The notes under the pieces were generated by a model. It searched no databases. It saw nothing but the letters and a program-made list of their open reading frames with translations, and was not told the origin of the DNA. A program made the translations under genes and the position numbers. Shown here piece by piece: positions 9,299 through 18,973 of a stretch of 64,000 bases of DNA. The first letter of the stretch is position 1, and every line of letters begins with the position of its first letter. The stretch lies in contig CP079699.1 in the NCBI GenBank assembly GCA_021383565.1, positions 992,001 through 1,056,000 of the forward strand, given 5' to 3'. The stretch comes from Levilactobacillus brevis (GTDB taxonomy: Bacteria; Bacillota; Bacilli; Lactobacillales; Lactobacillaceae).

Positions 9299-9721
9299 GT
9301 CCTTTTATGACTTTTTTTCAAACGCAAGTGAACGAGAAAATTCGGCCAAATCAGCCGATCACTTTCGGTCGTTCATAGTAAATACGAATCACAAATTAAT
9401 ATTACCACACGTTTTCCCAGTTCCTTGTGAAATATTAAGGAAATCATAACGGATTTTTAAGGTTAAACATTTGTTCCCGTTTTGAAAATATAACAATTTA
9501 GATACGCATGAAAGCACCGCCACGTTAGTATTAAACGGTTACATTGAAGCAAACAAACGTTCAAATACAGTCGATATCCACCGGCAAACAGTTACTTGAG
9601 GCGGTCAAGGACGGTTGCACATGAAAACAGTTGCAGAATACAAATTGAGCCTGATAACGCTTTCTGTAGGTTACAATTATCAAATTTTCGGGCGACTTTG
9701 TGAAATTGAAAAAAATTCCAC
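9299..9721. other. Long AT-rich gap upstream of the LysM gene
   Basis: About 420 bp without a credible gene. It must hold the promoter of the LysM-NlpC gene (minus strand); TAATAT near 9398-9403 is a possible -10, without a clear -35. A cre-like TGATAACGCTTTCT (9652-9665, one mismatch to the core consensus) lies far from any start and may be chance. No WalR box I would trust. Confidence 0.4.
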
Positions 9722-9747
9722 AAAAAAACGGGAGAAGGTCTCCCGTT
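9722..9747 (-). terminator. Terminator after the DUF1002 gene
   Basis: On the minus strand AACGGGAGA pairs with TCTCCCGTT over a short loop and runs into seven T. Confidence 0.88.
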
Positions 9748-9776
9748 AGTTAGTAATCCCGCCATTCTGACTGATC

Positions 9777-10796
9777 TTAGTTGAAGAGTCCTTGGAAGAA
9801 CGCCACAACCTTATGCCAGATTTGAACAAGGAAATTTTCTGCTTTTTTCGCATCCGCACTGTTGGCAAAATCTTTCACATTGGCCATTTTGTTACCAATG
9901 CTGTTGGCTAAATTGCTAGCCACATTGGTGACGTTGGTCACGTAGGATTTGCTGGTCGACACCGGCGCCTGTTGCACCTTACTCAGGGCCACCGCAATAT
10001 TGGTAATCTGCGTCTGGTTGGTTTTCCCATCAATCCCCTGCTTAGCCAAAGCCTTTTGCAACATGGCTTCGATATCTGCCTTGGTGGCCAAATCGTCACC
10101 GTTTTGTCGTTGCTTGGCCAAGTCAGATGAGACTGACCCGACGGCCGACATCAACTTACCCGGATACTTCTTATCACTACTGTTGTTGTCAATGGCCGGC
10201 TGAGTGGCATCCAACACGCCGTTGGCAGCCTGGGTATTTTCCGAATTCAGCGTCAACCCATCGGCGGCCAAGGCCTTGTACACCCCAGTCAGTGCCGATT
10301 CACCGGAGACTGATTTATCGGCCGTCACCGTGATAATGACATCCTTCACCCCGGCCATCGTTGCGACCATGGCGTATTGTTGCGAGGTCACTTCCGTAAT
10401 ATTATTACTACCATTATAGTCGGCAATGTTGACCTTGACACCAGTTCCCGGATCAGCGGGTGCGAGTGCCACCGAACTAATCATGCTAGCATCGGTGGTT
10501 CCGGCTGAATTCAAGTACTTGGCGTAATCGCTCCCGGTAGCGGTCAAGGCCGTGTAATTGGACTTGACGCCCAGAGCGAAGGCCACGCTATCCTTGTCTT
10601 CGCTAGCTAAACCCGCGCCATAGACCACGTAGGCCTTGGACAAAGCCTTGGTCTGAACCGTGCTGCCACTGGTGGCGGAGCTACTGGTCTCGCTCGTGTC
10701 AGCGGTCGTCGTATCGGCATGTCCGATCACACCGCCCCCGATGCCCACGACCAGAGCGGCCGCGGCTAAGCTCAAAACAATTCGTTTAAATTTCAT
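9777..10796 (-). CDS. DUF1002 secreted protein (YpuA-like)
   Basis: About 339 residues: signal peptide (KFKRIVLSLAAAALVVGIGG, cleavage near GHA-DT), a Ser/Thr-rich stretch, then the DUF1002 domain recognisable by GTGVKVNI and VSGESALTGVYKA, as in B. subtilis YpuA. Function in the family is unknown; export suggests an envelope role. The ATG at 10796 follows AGAGAG by 8 nt; a GTG three codons earlier overlaps that site. Monocistronic, next to two NlpC/P60 genes. Confidence 0.87.
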   Translation of the reverse strand: MKFKRIVLSLAAAALVVGIGGGVIGHADTTTADTSETSSSATSGSTVQTKALSKAYVVYGAGLASEDKDSVAFALGVKSNYTALTATGSDYAKYLNSAGTTDASMISSVALAPADPGTGVKVNIADYNGSNNITEVTSQQYAMVATMAGVKDVIITVTADKSVSGESALTGVYKALAADGLTLNSENTQAANGVLDATQPAIDNNSSDKKYPGKLMSAVGSVSSDLAKQRQNGDDLATKADIEAMLQKALAKQGIDGKTNQTQITNIAVALSKVQQAPVSTSKSYVTNVTNVASNLANSIGNKMANVKDFANSADAKKAENFLVQIWHKVVAFFQGLFN

Positions 10797-10842
10797 TGTT
10801 TGCACTCTCTTTTCACTTGAATTTAACTTCTCCCGTGCACCC

Positions 10843-10848
10843 AGTATA
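10843..10848 (-). promoter_or_regulatory. Extended -10 promoter of the DUF1002 gene
   Basis: TGCTATACT on the minus strand is an extended -10 box (TGnTATACT) about 47 nt upstream of the start codon. The -35 region is poor, as allowed for extended -10 promoters. Confidence 0.6.
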
Positions 10849-11819
10849 GCACGTGAAAATTCCGGGAAGCTAAACGCAACGTGACCTTAGAGAATTCTTC
10901 AAACTTACTTTTACTGCCAGAAACGCCGTGCCCCGGCGTATTCGGGGGCAAAGGCGGATTTGGCCATACTGGATTCTTCGACCTGACCACCCGGCTTAGG
11001 CGCGTGGAGAATGCGACCGGCCCCCGCGTAGAGTCCCACGTGGTGAACGTCACCCGTGCCGTGTTTGGTGGCAAAGAAGACCAGATCACCCGCGGTTAAC
11101 TCTTCCGGCGCCACCGGGAAGCCGTTGGCAAATTGGTCCTGCGTATCCCGTGGTACCGGAATGCCCAGTGCCCGGTGCAAAGCATAGACGAAGCCCGAAC
11201 AGTCGAAACCGGCTGGTGTCAGGCCACCCCAGAGGTACGGCGTGTCAATGAATTGCCGCCCCAGAGCCAGAATGCGATCACCATCATCCACGCCACTCAC
11301 GCCTAATTTTGCCGCTGCGGCTGGAATCTGACCAGCACCTAGAGGCGTCACCACCTGAATCCAGTCGCTGTCTTGACTGGTGGTAGTCAGGATCGCGCCC
11401 ATGGGTAGATCCAAAACGGGCTGTTGGTTGGCGTCCACGAGGGTGGTCGTCGGCTGAACCAGCCGCACCGTCGTTGTGGGATATTCCAACTCAGCATCGC
11501 TAGTGGTCAATTGACTCAGCGGGACCCAACCGGGATAACCGCGGCGCTCTGCCCGATTGGCCTGACGCGTCACGAAAACATGAGCCCAATCCCCCTCTTG
11601 TCGATCCAAGACGACCCGATCGTTGAATAACGCTTCGGTGACAATGCTTTGATTATCCGCTAATCGTTGCCGATCGGCCGGCTGTAAAGCAGCCGCCCAA
11701 GCCGTCAAGTTGCCATCCTTCAAGTACGTTTGATCAGTCTTTGTGGCTTGTTATGATCCCTTTGGGGTTGTCAAATGAAATAATATAATTCATCTGACAA
11801 TCAACGGAGGGAATATGAC

Positions 11820-12497
11820 ATGTCGAAGATCAAGTATAGTGCCGTGGAGAAGCTGGAGTTGATTAATGAGTTTGAAGCATCAGGTCAAACTAATATTGGC
11901 TTTGCCAGAGAACATGGTTTGGCAGACAAGGAGGCGGTCATTCGGTGGCGGGCGTTGTACAAACGAGATGGCTTTGATGGGCTTAAAGAATCTAAAGGTT
12001 GTCGCAGATACAGTGAGGTCTTTAAGCTAAGAGTCGTGTATGCTTTTTTGAACGGCGAAGGTTCACAACGAGAAGTAGCAATGAAGTATGGTTTGCGCTC
12101 AGCTACGCAGGTAAATTACTGGGTTTCCAGGTATAATAGGGACAAAACTGTGACGGCAACCCCGTCTAGAAAGCAGGTCCCAACGATGAGCCGAAAAACT
12201 ACTCTGGCAGAGCGTATTGAAGTGGTTGAGTACATTACCAAGCAGAACCACTCATATAACGAAGCAGCTGAACATTACAGCGTCTCCTACCAACAAGCCC
12301 GTTCGTGGGTGCTTAGAGCTAAGAAAGGTGGTTACAACGCCTTAGAGGATCGACGCGGACACCGTAAGCCACAACGAGAATTAACCGACTTAGATAAGGC
12401 CAATTTGCGGATTAAGCAACTAGAAGGTCAAGTCGCCGACATGGAATTACTGAAAGAATTCGTAAAAAAATTTCAAGAAATTCAGCACAAGGGGTGA
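11820..12497 (+). CDS. IS3 transposase, OrfA
   Basis: 225 residues with two helix-turn-helix regions and a C-terminal leucine-zipper-like helix, as in IS150-group OrfA. Near its end a run of seven A (in GTAAAAAAATTTC, about 12464-12470) can cause the -1 frameshift that fuses OrfA with OrfB; OrfB lies in the -1 frame. It binds the IS ends. Confidence 0.93.
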   Translation: MSKIKYSAVEKLELINEFEASGQTNIGFAREHGLADKEAVIRWRALYKRDGFDGLKESKGCRRYSEVFKLRVVYAFLNGEGSQREVAMKYGLRSATQVNYWVSRYNRDKTVTATPSRKQVPTMSRKTTLAERIEVVEYITKQNHSYNEAAEHYSVSYQQARSWVLRAKKGGYNALEDRRGHRKPQRELTDLDKANLRIKQLEGQVADMELLKEFVKKFQEIQHKG

Positions 12498-13387
12498 ATC
12501 AGCAACATCGACTGGCATATCAGGCAATCAGTGAGGTCAGTCAAGGAAAGCGAGGCGCCATTAAGACATTATTGACGCATATCGGAGTTAGTCGGCAAGC
12601 TTATAACAAGTCTTTTCATCGGCAAGAAACGCCGTGGGAGACTCAAGAGCGGCTTCTAGAAAAGCGAATCACTTATTGGTTCAATCAACATCATCAAGCA
12701 ATCGGAGCTGGCAAGATCTTGTCCAATCTACAGCATGATGAACAGGTGACGTTTAAGGTAACAATCAAGCGTGTTAAACGAATTATGCGTAACTTGAATA
12801 TCAAGTGTCAGATTCGGGTTAAGAAGCGCCAACGTATCAAGGAACAGGAACAATACATTCAGGACAATGTTTTGAATCGTAACTTTAAAGTCGCCGGTCC
12901 CAACCAGGTTTGGCTTGCGGATTCGACTGAGTTGTCTTACGGACCAAAGGGTCAATTCAAAATCCGACTGAGTGGTGTTTTAGATCTATGCGGCCGGAGA
13001 CTGATCGCCTCATTTTTGAGCACTACAGAAACAGCTGTGGCAGAGATCCAGGTTTTTAAACAGGCTTTTGAACAGGCTGGCGATGTACACCCACTGATCC
13101 ATACGGACCGTGGAGCTGCTTACACCGCTAAAGCTTTCAATAACTTTCTGTCAGAACATAAAGTGATGCGCAGTATGTCCCGACCAGGAACACCTTACGA
13201 CAACGCGCCAATGGAGCGTTGGTGGAATGAATTTAAAGCGCATTGGATGGAACGTCATCCAATGCCAAAAACGTATCGAGAGTTTGTGGAGCTGGTAAAC
13301 GAAGGCATCCACTACTTTAATTACTTGGATCGTTCCCCAGAAAGAAACGGCCTCACCCCAGTAGAATACTGGAATGAAGCCGCTTAG
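12494..13387 (+). CDS. IS3 transposase, OrfB (catalytic)
   Basis: 297 residues with the DDE integrase core: Asp in LADSTELSYG, Asp in LIHTDRGAAYTA and Glu in NAPMERWWNEFKAHW. An N-terminal HTH_21-type region is present. It starts at GTG overlapping the OrfA stop (GTGA), but the active enzyme is expected to be the OrfAB frameshift product. Confidence 0.94.
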   Translation: MNQQHRLAYQAISEVSQGKRGAIKTLLTHIGVSRQAYNKSFHRQETPWETQERLLEKRITYWFNQHHQAIGAGKILSNLQHDEQVTFKVTIKRVKRIMRNLNIKCQIRVKKRQRIKEQEQYIQDNVLNRNFKVAGPNQVWLADSTELSYGPKGQFKIRLSGVLDLCGRRLIASFLSTTETAVAEIQVFKQAFEQAGDVHPLIHTDRGAAYTAKAFNNFLSEHKVMRSMSRPGTPYDNAPMERWWNEFKAHWMERHPMPKTYREFVELVNEGIHYFNYLDRSPERNGLTPVEYWNEAA

Positions 13388-13557
13388 AGTAAATATCCAT
13401 TTTATATTATTTCGAATGACAACTTGACAGGGACTAGTACAGCTGCCGTCGGTGCGGACCACACTAATGCCGTGGGAACCTTAATCCGTCGAATCTCCAT
13501 TAAAACCGCCTCCAGTTTCTTTACCCCAATCTTACCAATAATTCGGTCAACTTACTA

Positions 13558-14408
13558 GGGCCTGTTCTCAAACTATTTCAATAGAATCATGATGGCGCAG
13601 ATGTATATGGTGGACAAGAAGCTGGTAGCTAGCTTATCGTAGCGTGTTGCGAAGCGTCTAAAGTTCTTCATTTGATTAAAAAAGTCTTCAATCAGGTGAC
13701 GTTCACAGTAGGTGAAATAATCACAGTCCCAAGGATCTTTGGCATTCTCTTTTGGCGGAATGGTATAGGTCCCATGGGCTGATGTAATTTGGTCTCTTAG
13801 CTTTTCGGCACCATATGCTTTATCCGCAATCACGTTTACGTTAGTCAAATCAACAGTTTCAAGTAGTTCAGGTGCCGCAATACTATCGTGTACCTGACCA
13901 CCTGAAAGCAAGAATTTTAGTGGGTTGCCCAGTCCATCTACTAACGCATGAACCTTGGTGGTAAGGCCACCTCGGCTTCGTCCTATGAATTGGTTGAACT
14001 CTGCATTGACTGCGTTTTTTTAGCACCGGTAGCTTTTTGATGAACCCGAATACTGGTTGAATCTAAGCTGATGTTCTCCATGTCTGGATCTTGAGAAAGT
14101 TCTTCAAACATTTTTAGAAACAGACCGGAATTTGACCAACGTTGAAATCGGCTGTAAATTGCCTTCCAGTGACCGTAGCGCTCGGGAACGTCACGCCATG
14201 CCGCTCCGCTTCGCATCAGCCAGAGAATACCATTGAAAGCCGTTCGGTTATCAATGGTGGCTGGTCGACCGGTACGATAGGCTGGAAACATTGGTTCAAT
14301 GCGGTTCCACTGTTCGTCAGTTAGTTCATAGCGCTTTGGTATAGTCATGATGTACTCCAATCCGTTTTTGATGGAGTATACCAGAAATCAATGTTTAGGA
14401 ACAGACCC
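13558..14408 (-). mobile_element. IS5-family (IS427-like) insertion sequence, copy 1
   Basis: An 851-bp element with ends GGGCCTGTTCTCAAAC and GGGTCTGTTCCTAAAC (complement), flanked by a TA duplication (13556-13557, 14409-14410). It appears identical to the second copy 943 bp away in the same orientation. Confidence 0.93.
13573..14360 (-). CDS. IS5-family transposase, two frames joined by -1 frameshift (copy 1)
   Basis: The first frame (14360-13983) holds the N-terminal DUF4096-like region and the first catalytic Asp (SLDSTSIRVHQ). The second (to 13573) holds Asp in NVIADKAYG and Glu in LIEDFFNQMKNFRR. A run of seven A on the coding strand (complement of 14015-14021) allows a -1 slip. After it the second frame reads NAVNAEFNQFIGRSRGG without a stop, giving a full DDE protein. 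This is the normal expression mode of the group, not decay. Confidence 0.9.
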
Positions 14409-14410
14409 TA

Positions 14411-14498
14411 AAGGAAGGTGAATTTTTTCTTTTTCGCTAAGTTAGTTCAATGTCCATTAGGGTATACCCTATTGGCCTTTTTTATTTCTGTGCTATAC
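14411..14498. other. 88-bp host segment between the two IS5 copies
   Basis: Former upstream region of the split NlpC/P60 gene. It contains the perfect palindrome TAGGGTATACCCTA (14458-14471), a possible operator, and AT-rich sequence. No gene. Confidence 0.5.
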
Positions 14499-14500
14499 TA

Positions 14501-15351
14501 GGGCCTGTTCTCAAACTATTTCAATAGAATCATGATGGCGCAGATGTATATGGTGGACAAGAAGCTGGTAGCTAGCTTATCGTAGCGTGTTGCGAAGCGT
14601 CTAAAGTTCTTCATTTGATTAAAAAAGTCTTCAATCAGGTGACGTTCACAGTAGGTGAAATAATCACAGTCCCAAGGATCTTTGGCATTCTCTTTTGGCG
14701 GAATGGTATAGGTCCCATGGGCTGATGTAATTTGGTCTCTTAGCTTTTCGGCACCATATGCTTTATCCGCAATCACGTTTACGTTAGTCAAATCAACAGT
14801 TTCAAGTAGTTCAGGTGCCGCAATACTATCGTGTACCTGACCACCTGAAAGCAAGAATTTTAGTGGGTTGCCCAGTCCATCTACTAACGCATGAACCTTG
14901 GTGGTAAGGCCACCTCGGCTTCGTCCTATGAATTGGTTGAACTCTGCATTGACTGCGTTTTTTTAGCACCGGTAGCTTTTTGATGAACCCGAATACTGGT
15001 TGAATCTAAGCTGATGTTCTCCATGTCTGGATCTTGAGAAAGTTCTTCAAACATTTTTAGAAACAGACCGGAATTTGACCAACGTTGAAATCGGCTGTAA
15101 ATTGCCTTCCAGTGACCGTAGCGCTCGGGAACGTCACGCCATGCCGCTCCGCTTCGCATCAGCCAGAGAATACCATTGAAAGCCGTTCGGTTATCAATGG
15201 TGGCTGGTCGACCGGTACGATAGGCTGGAAACATTGGTTCAATGCGGTTCCACTGTTCGTCAGTTAGTTCATAGCGCTTTGGTATAGTCATGATGTACTC
15301 CAATCCGTTTTTGATGGAGTATACCAGAAATCAATGTTTAGGAACAGACCC
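14501..15351 (-). mobile_element. IS5-family (IS427-like) insertion sequence, copy 2
   Basis: Same 851 bp, ends and orientation as copy 1, with its own TA duplication (14499-14500, 15352-15353). The different flanks mean two independent insertions. Confidence 0.93.
14516..15303 (-). CDS. IS5-family transposase, two frames joined by -1 frameshift (copy 2)
   Basis: Appears identical to copy 1: first frame 15303-14926, second to 14516, joined by slippage on A7 at the complement of 14958-14964. All three acidic catalytic residues are present in the fused product. Confidence 0.9.
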
Positions 15352-15485
15352 TAGATTGTTCTGAATTTCTTCACGAAGTTGCGCGGAAAGTCCCTGGTGA
15401 CTAGCCCCTATTGGACGAGATAAGTTCTTTTGTCTGCGCCTACCATGCCGAACAGCATCATCTGTTCCACCGCCACCCCACCAAA

Positions 15486-15521
15486 AAGGCCACGCTAGTT
15501 GCGGAAGCCTAGCGTGGCCAG
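15486..15521 (-). terminator. Terminator after transketolase
   Basis: GGCCACGCTAG (15488-15498) pairs perfectly with CTAGCGTGGCC (15509-15519); on the minus strand it runs into TTTTT. The 130 bp left of it, up to the IS5, hold no gene I can support. Confidence 0.9.
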
Positions 15522-15555
15522 AGAACGATATATTATAGAAGAAACAGCCTAAGTC

Positions 15556-17577
15556 TTACAGAAGATCCAGATAGGCTTGGACGATGTTTTCCGGGGTGAA
15601 ACCGGCCATCTTAACCACGGCAGGTCCGTTGCCACTCGCCCCGAACCGTTCTTGCGTTAACGCCACACCATCGAGGCCAACGTAGCGGTACCAGCTGGCG
15701 CCACTCGCCATTTCGACCGCAACCCGCCGCCGCAGATGCTTAGGTAGCACGCGCGCTTGGTAATCGGCGGATTGTGCACTGAATTTTTCAAAACTTGGGA
15801 TAGAAACGACACGAACATCATGCCCAATCTCCGCCAGGCGTTGTTGCGCGTCCACGGCGAGTTTAACCTCGGACCCGGAAGCCATCAGAATGCCCTCCGC
15901 CTCGTGTTGGGCCTCGGTCACCACGTAACCGCCTCGTTTAACGCCGCTACGCACCTTGGCCGCTGCCTTGGGTAAGGTTGGCAAGCCCTGACGCGTCAAC
16001 ACGATTGCCGTTGGGTGATCGGTCGCCGCAATGGCCTGTTCCCAAGCCGCCACGGTTTCATTCCCATCGGCGGGCCGATAAACGGTCAATCCCGGAATCG
16101 ACCGTAAGGCAGCCAGCTGTTCAACGGGTTCGTGGGTCGGCCCATCCTCCCCCACGGCCAACGAATCGTGGGTAAACACGTAAATGACCGGCAGTTTTTG
16201 CAAGGCCGCCAGCCGAATCGCTGGCTTCATGTAATCGGAGAAGACGAAGAACGTTGACCCATAGATTCGAGTCCCACCGTGGAGCGCAATCCCATTCATT
16301 GCGGCCGCTTCGGCGAATTCGCGGACCCCGAACCAGAGATTCTTGCCGGTCGGGTTATCCCGACTGAAGCGGTCCGTCGCCGCCACGTTGGTCTTGTTGG
16401 AACTAAACAGGTCGGCCGATCCCCCCCAGAGATTCGGGCAAGCCGCACTCAGTTGCTGTAAAATCTCGTGACCACTCGCCCGCGAAGCCAGCGCATCTTT
16501 CTTGTAATAGGTGGGCAGACTCGCCGTGTAACCGGTCGGCAAGGTTTGGCTGATCCCCTGCGCAAACTGTGCCGCAAGGGTTGGTTCAGCCGTGGAATAC
16601 CGATCAACCAGATTCGACCATTCCTGATGACTGGCCCAACCACGCGATTTGACGGTACTCTGGAACCGATCACGCACGGCCGTTGGCACTGTGAAGGGAT
16701 CGTTATCCCAGTTGTAGAAGTTCCGGGTAGCCGCGAGGTCTTCATCGTTGAGCGGCGCCCCGTGAACCTTGTTGGTTCCTTGATGCGGGCTCCCCGCGCC
16801 AATAACCGTCTTGACTTCGATCAGGGTTGGCCCGGTCTGATTGTTCTTCGCCGTATTAATTGCGTCGTCGATGGCGGCTAAATCATTGCCATCTGCCACG
16901 CGGAGGTAGTTCCAGCCGTAGCTTTCAAAACGGCCGGCAACGTCATCGTGACAGGCGTTAGACAACGGCCCATCAAGGGAAATATCGTTGGAATCATACA
17001 AAACAATTAATTTATTGAGTTTTAACTGACCGGCAAGGCTGGCCGCTTCAGCAGCCACACCTTCCATCAGGTCCCCATCGCCGCAAATCGCGTAAGTATA
17101 GTGGTCAACCACGTTAAAGGCGTGCCGGTTGTACGTAGCGCCGAGGTGCATCTCCGCCATGGCCATCCCCACGGCCATACCAATCCCTTGACCCAGTGGA
17201 CCAGTCGTCGCATCAACCCCAGGCGTCACCCCATACTCCGGATGACCAGGCGTCTTACTCCCCATTTGCCGAAAGTTCATCAGGTCATGCTTACTCAGTG
17301 CAAAGCCGCTCAAATGCAGTAGGCTATACAACATGGCTGAGCCGTGCCCCGCGGATAAAACGAAGCGGTCCCGGTTGAACCACTGTGGGAAGGACGGGTC
17401 GATGCGTAGGTGCCGTGAGAACAGGACGTAGGCCATTGGCGAAACACCCAACGGTAAACCCGGGTGACCGGACCGCGCTCTAGAAATCATGTCCATACTG
17501 AGCATCCGAACCGCCGTCACGGCCTGCGTATCAACTTCATCAAAATCTGCTTTTTTTACGACTTGTTCATTCAACAT
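15556..17577 (-). CDS. tkt: Transketolase
   Basis: 673 residues, normal for the family. Motifs include [14 protein letters not shown], the thiamine-diphosphate site [13 protein letters not shown], and [16 protein letters not shown] in the pyrimidine domain. It moves two-carbon ketol units between sugar phosphates in the pentose phosphate pathway, supplying ribose 5-phosphate and erythrose 4-phosphate; ribokinase lies immediately upstream in the same direction. It has its own promoter and terminator. ATG at 17577 follows GTGAGG by about 10 nt. Confidence 0.95.
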   Translation of the reverse strand: MLNEQVVKKADFDEVDTQAVTAVRMLSMDMISRARSGHPGLPLGVSPMAYVLFSRHLRIDPSFPQWFNRDRFVLSAGHGSAMLYSLLHLSGFALSKHDLMNFRQMGSKTPGHPEYGVTPGVDATTGPLGQGIGMAVGMAMAEMHLGATYNRHAFNVVDHYTYAICGDGDLMEGVAAEAASLAGQLKLNKLIVLYDSNDISLDGPLSNACHDDVAGRFESYGWNYLRVADGNDLAAIDDAINTAKNNQTGPTLIEVKTVIGAGSPHQGTNKVHGAPLNDEDLAATRNFYNWDNDPFTVPTAVRDRFQSTVKSRGWASHQEWSNLVDRYSTAEPTLAAQFAQGISQTLPTGYTASLPTYYKKDALASRASGHEILQQLSAACPNLWGGSADLFSSNKTNVAATDRFSRDNPTGKNLWFGVREFAEAAAMNGIALHGGTRIYGSTFFVFSDYMKPAIRLAALQKLPVIYVFTHDSLAVGEDGPTHEPVEQLAALRSIPGLTVYRPADGNETVAAWEQAIAATDHPTAIVLTRQGLPTLPKAAAKVRSGVKRGGYVVTEAQHEAEGILMASGSEVKLAVDAQQRLAEIGHDVRVVSIPSFEKFSAQSADYQARVLPKHLRRRVAVEMASGASWYRYVGLDGVALTQERFGASGNGPAVVKMAGFTPENIVQAYLDLL

Positions 17578-17690
17578 TGTAAAATAACCTCACTTTGAGC
17601 AACCGGACCATTCACAATCGCTAGTTTTGATTGGCACATGCATACGTTGATTTAATCGATATCGTCAACGGCATCTCCTTGACTTTTCTA

Positions 17691-17719
17691 ACTATACCAA
17701 TTCAACTAAAATAATGCAA
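17691..17719 (-). promoter_or_regulatory. Promoter of tkt
   Basis: TTGCAT (17714-17719) and TATAGT (17691-17696) on the minus strand, 17 nt apart. The leader of about 110 nt contains AAGGAG followed by a short frame (see findings) and an inverted repeat CGTTGA/TCAACG. Confidence 0.75.
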
Positions 17720-17823
17720 GCATTCTTTAAGAAGTTATTCTAACGGCGTTTATATTAACTTGATAGCTGTATTATCAAATATACCGATTCGTTGATGTTG
17801 CAACCGGTTGTCTCAAAAGTGCA

Positions 17824-17863
17824 AAAAAAGGCAATCTTTTCCGAAAATTTCGAAAAAGATTGC
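17824..17863 (-). terminator. Terminator after ribokinase
   Basis: On the minus strand GCAATCTTTTTCGA pairs with TCGGAAAAGATTGC, then CCTTTTTTT. The 110 bp between it and the tkt promoter hold only a TTGATA/TATCAA hairpin. Confidence 0.85.
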
Positions 17864-17889
17864 ACAATTTTAGTAAGCTTTCAGAAAAT

Positions 17890-18810
17890 CTATTTTTGGC
17901 TAGCGGCGATGACGTCATCGTACGTTGGAATCGATGGCATGGCCCCTAAACCTTGAACTGTCAGGGAACTTGCCCGTTGCGCGAAGGTTAAGGCAGATTC
18001 GATGTTGCTCAGGTCGCCCTTCAATTGTGAGCTCAAGGCCCCAATGAAGGTATCCCCAGCAGCGGTCGTGTCGACGGCCTTAACCTTGAAGGCTGGCACG
18101 AAGCCAGATTCCTTTTCCGTGGCGTAGTAAGCACCCTTACTCCCGACAGTGATGATCAGGTTCTTGACGCCCATTTCGCGGAACTTGGCCGCGTTGGCAT
18201 CCATGGAAGCCCGGTCGGTCACTTCGATTCCAGTCAAATCGGCACTTTCAGTCTCGTTAGGGACCACCAGATCCGTCACTTTCAAGAGCTCTGGATCGAT
18301 CTTAGCAGCTGGTGCTGGGTTCAAGATCGTGGTTACCCCGTGCTTCTTAGCAACCTTGAAGGCAGCCAAAGCAGCGGCTTGGGGCGTTTCAAACTGGGTA
18401 ATTAAAAAGTCAGCCTTGGCAATATCGTCTTCGACCGCAATGACTTCGTCTTCCTTGATTTGTTGGTTCGATCCCCCATAAACCAAGATACTGTTTTGAC
18501 CCTCTTCATCCAAAAGAATGAAGGCAGAACCCGTCCCAACCGTCTTATCGGTCACGATGGCGCTCGTGTCAATCTTGTCTTCTTGTAGGGATTCGACCAT
18601 GAAACGACCAGCGTCGTCATTGCCGACTTTCCCGATGAACCGGGTGTCCGCACCGGCACGCGCAGCAGCAACGGCCTGGTTCGCACCCTTCCCACCAGCG
18701 GCACTACTCTTGTTTTCAGTTGACAGCGTTTCGCCCGGTAGAGGCATCCGAGGAACCCGTAAGGTTGTATCCACGTTGAGACTTCCAAGAACAGTTACTT
18801 TGTTTGCCAT
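17890..18810 (-). CDS. rbsK: Ribokinase
   Basis: A 306-residue PfkB-family sugar kinase. Signatures are GSLNVDTTLRVPRMP at the N-terminus, GGKGANQAVAAARAGA and the C-terminal DTTAAGDTFIGAL with the catalytic Asp. It makes ribose 5-phosphate from ribose. I use the ATG at 18810 (MANKVTVLG); the longer frame from 18834 starts before the AAGGAG site. The operator at 18844-18859 and the adjacent regulator fit ribose induction. No rbsD or transporter is next to it. Confidence 0.93.
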   Translation of the reverse strand: MANKVTVLGSLNVDTTLRVPRMPLPGETLSTENKSSAAGGKGANQAVAAARAGADTRFIGKVGNDDAGRFMVESLQEDKIDTSAIVTDKTVGTGSAFILLDEEGQNSILVYGGSNQQIKEDEVIAVEDDIAKADFLITQFETPQAAALAAFKVAKKHGVTTILNPAPAAKIDPELLKVTDLVVPNETESADLTGIEVTDRASMDANAAKFREMGVKNLIITVGSKGAYYATEKESGFVPAFKVKAVDTTAAGDTFIGALSSQLKGDLSNIESALTFAQRASSLTVQGLGAMPSIPTYDDVIAASQK

Positions 18811-18843
18811 AATTAACTTCCACTCCTTAACCATTTATCCGTT

Positions 18844-18859
18844 CGTAAAACGTTTTACG
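18844..18859. promoter_or_regulatory. RbsR operator
   Basis: CGTAAAACGTTTTACG is a perfect 16-bp palindrome with the central CG of LacI-family operators. It lies about 40 bp downstream of the -10 box and 34 bp upstream of rbsK, a position where a bound repressor would block elongation. Confidence 0.85.
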
Positions 18860-18899
18860 TATTACCGACACGCCCGGTAACCCGTTTCAGATTACTACT

Positions 18900-18928
18900 A
18901 GCGTATCATGTTTCGAAAAGGCTTACAA
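18900..18928 (-). promoter_or_regulatory. Promoter of rbsK
   Basis: TTGTAA (18923-18928) and TACGCT (18900-18905) with 17-nt spacing and an extended TG before the -10, on the minus strand. Confidence 0.65.
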
Positions 18929-18973
18929 GTAAAACTTGAAATTTTTTTCAATCAAAAGCAAAATTTTGTCGGT

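Larger units (their letters stand above)
11749..13441 (+). mobile_element. IS3-family (IS150-like) insertion sequence, copy 1
   Basis: Ends are imperfect inverted repeats TGTTATGATCCCT and TGTACTAGTCCCT (complement), and a GCT target duplication flanks it (11746-11748 and 13442-13444). Length 1693 bp, with orfA and orfB. Sequence appears identical to 56880-58572, so transposition is recent. Confidence 0.95.
10911..13500 (-). pseudogene. SH3-NlpC/P60 endopeptidase split by an IS3 insertion
   Basis: The main piece (10911-11745) carries SH3-like domains and an NlpC/P60 domain with catalytic Cys in GFDCSGFVYALHRALG and His in VHHVGLYAG, like YkfC-type gamma-D-Glu-diamino-acid endopeptidases. Its first 20 codons lie beyond the IS at 13442-13500, starting MEIRRIKVPTALVWSAPTA behind GGAGG. 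Removing the IS and one copy of the GCT duplication restores one 297-codon frame with no stop. The gene was therefore intact until recently. A remnant initiating at the TTG at 11723 could be made but would lack the first SH3 residues. Confidence 0.88.

Noticed and set aside
9652-9665. cre-like TGATAACGCTTTCT upstream of the LysM gene
   Set aside because: Too far (more than 350 bp) from any start codon and no promoter can be placed next to it; may be chance.
14458-14471. Palindrome TAGGGTATACCCTA as a metal-regulator (CsoR/CopY-like) operator
   Set aside because: No metal gene nearby and only one occurrence; kept as a note in the spacer entry only.
15354-15483. Minus-strand open frame (GGTDDAVRHGRRRQKNL...) that would end at a TAG just past IS5 copy 2 if that IS were removed
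   Set aside because: No start codon with a ribosome site, it overlaps the foot of the tkt terminator, and no protein family is recognisable. Probably plain intergenic DNA.
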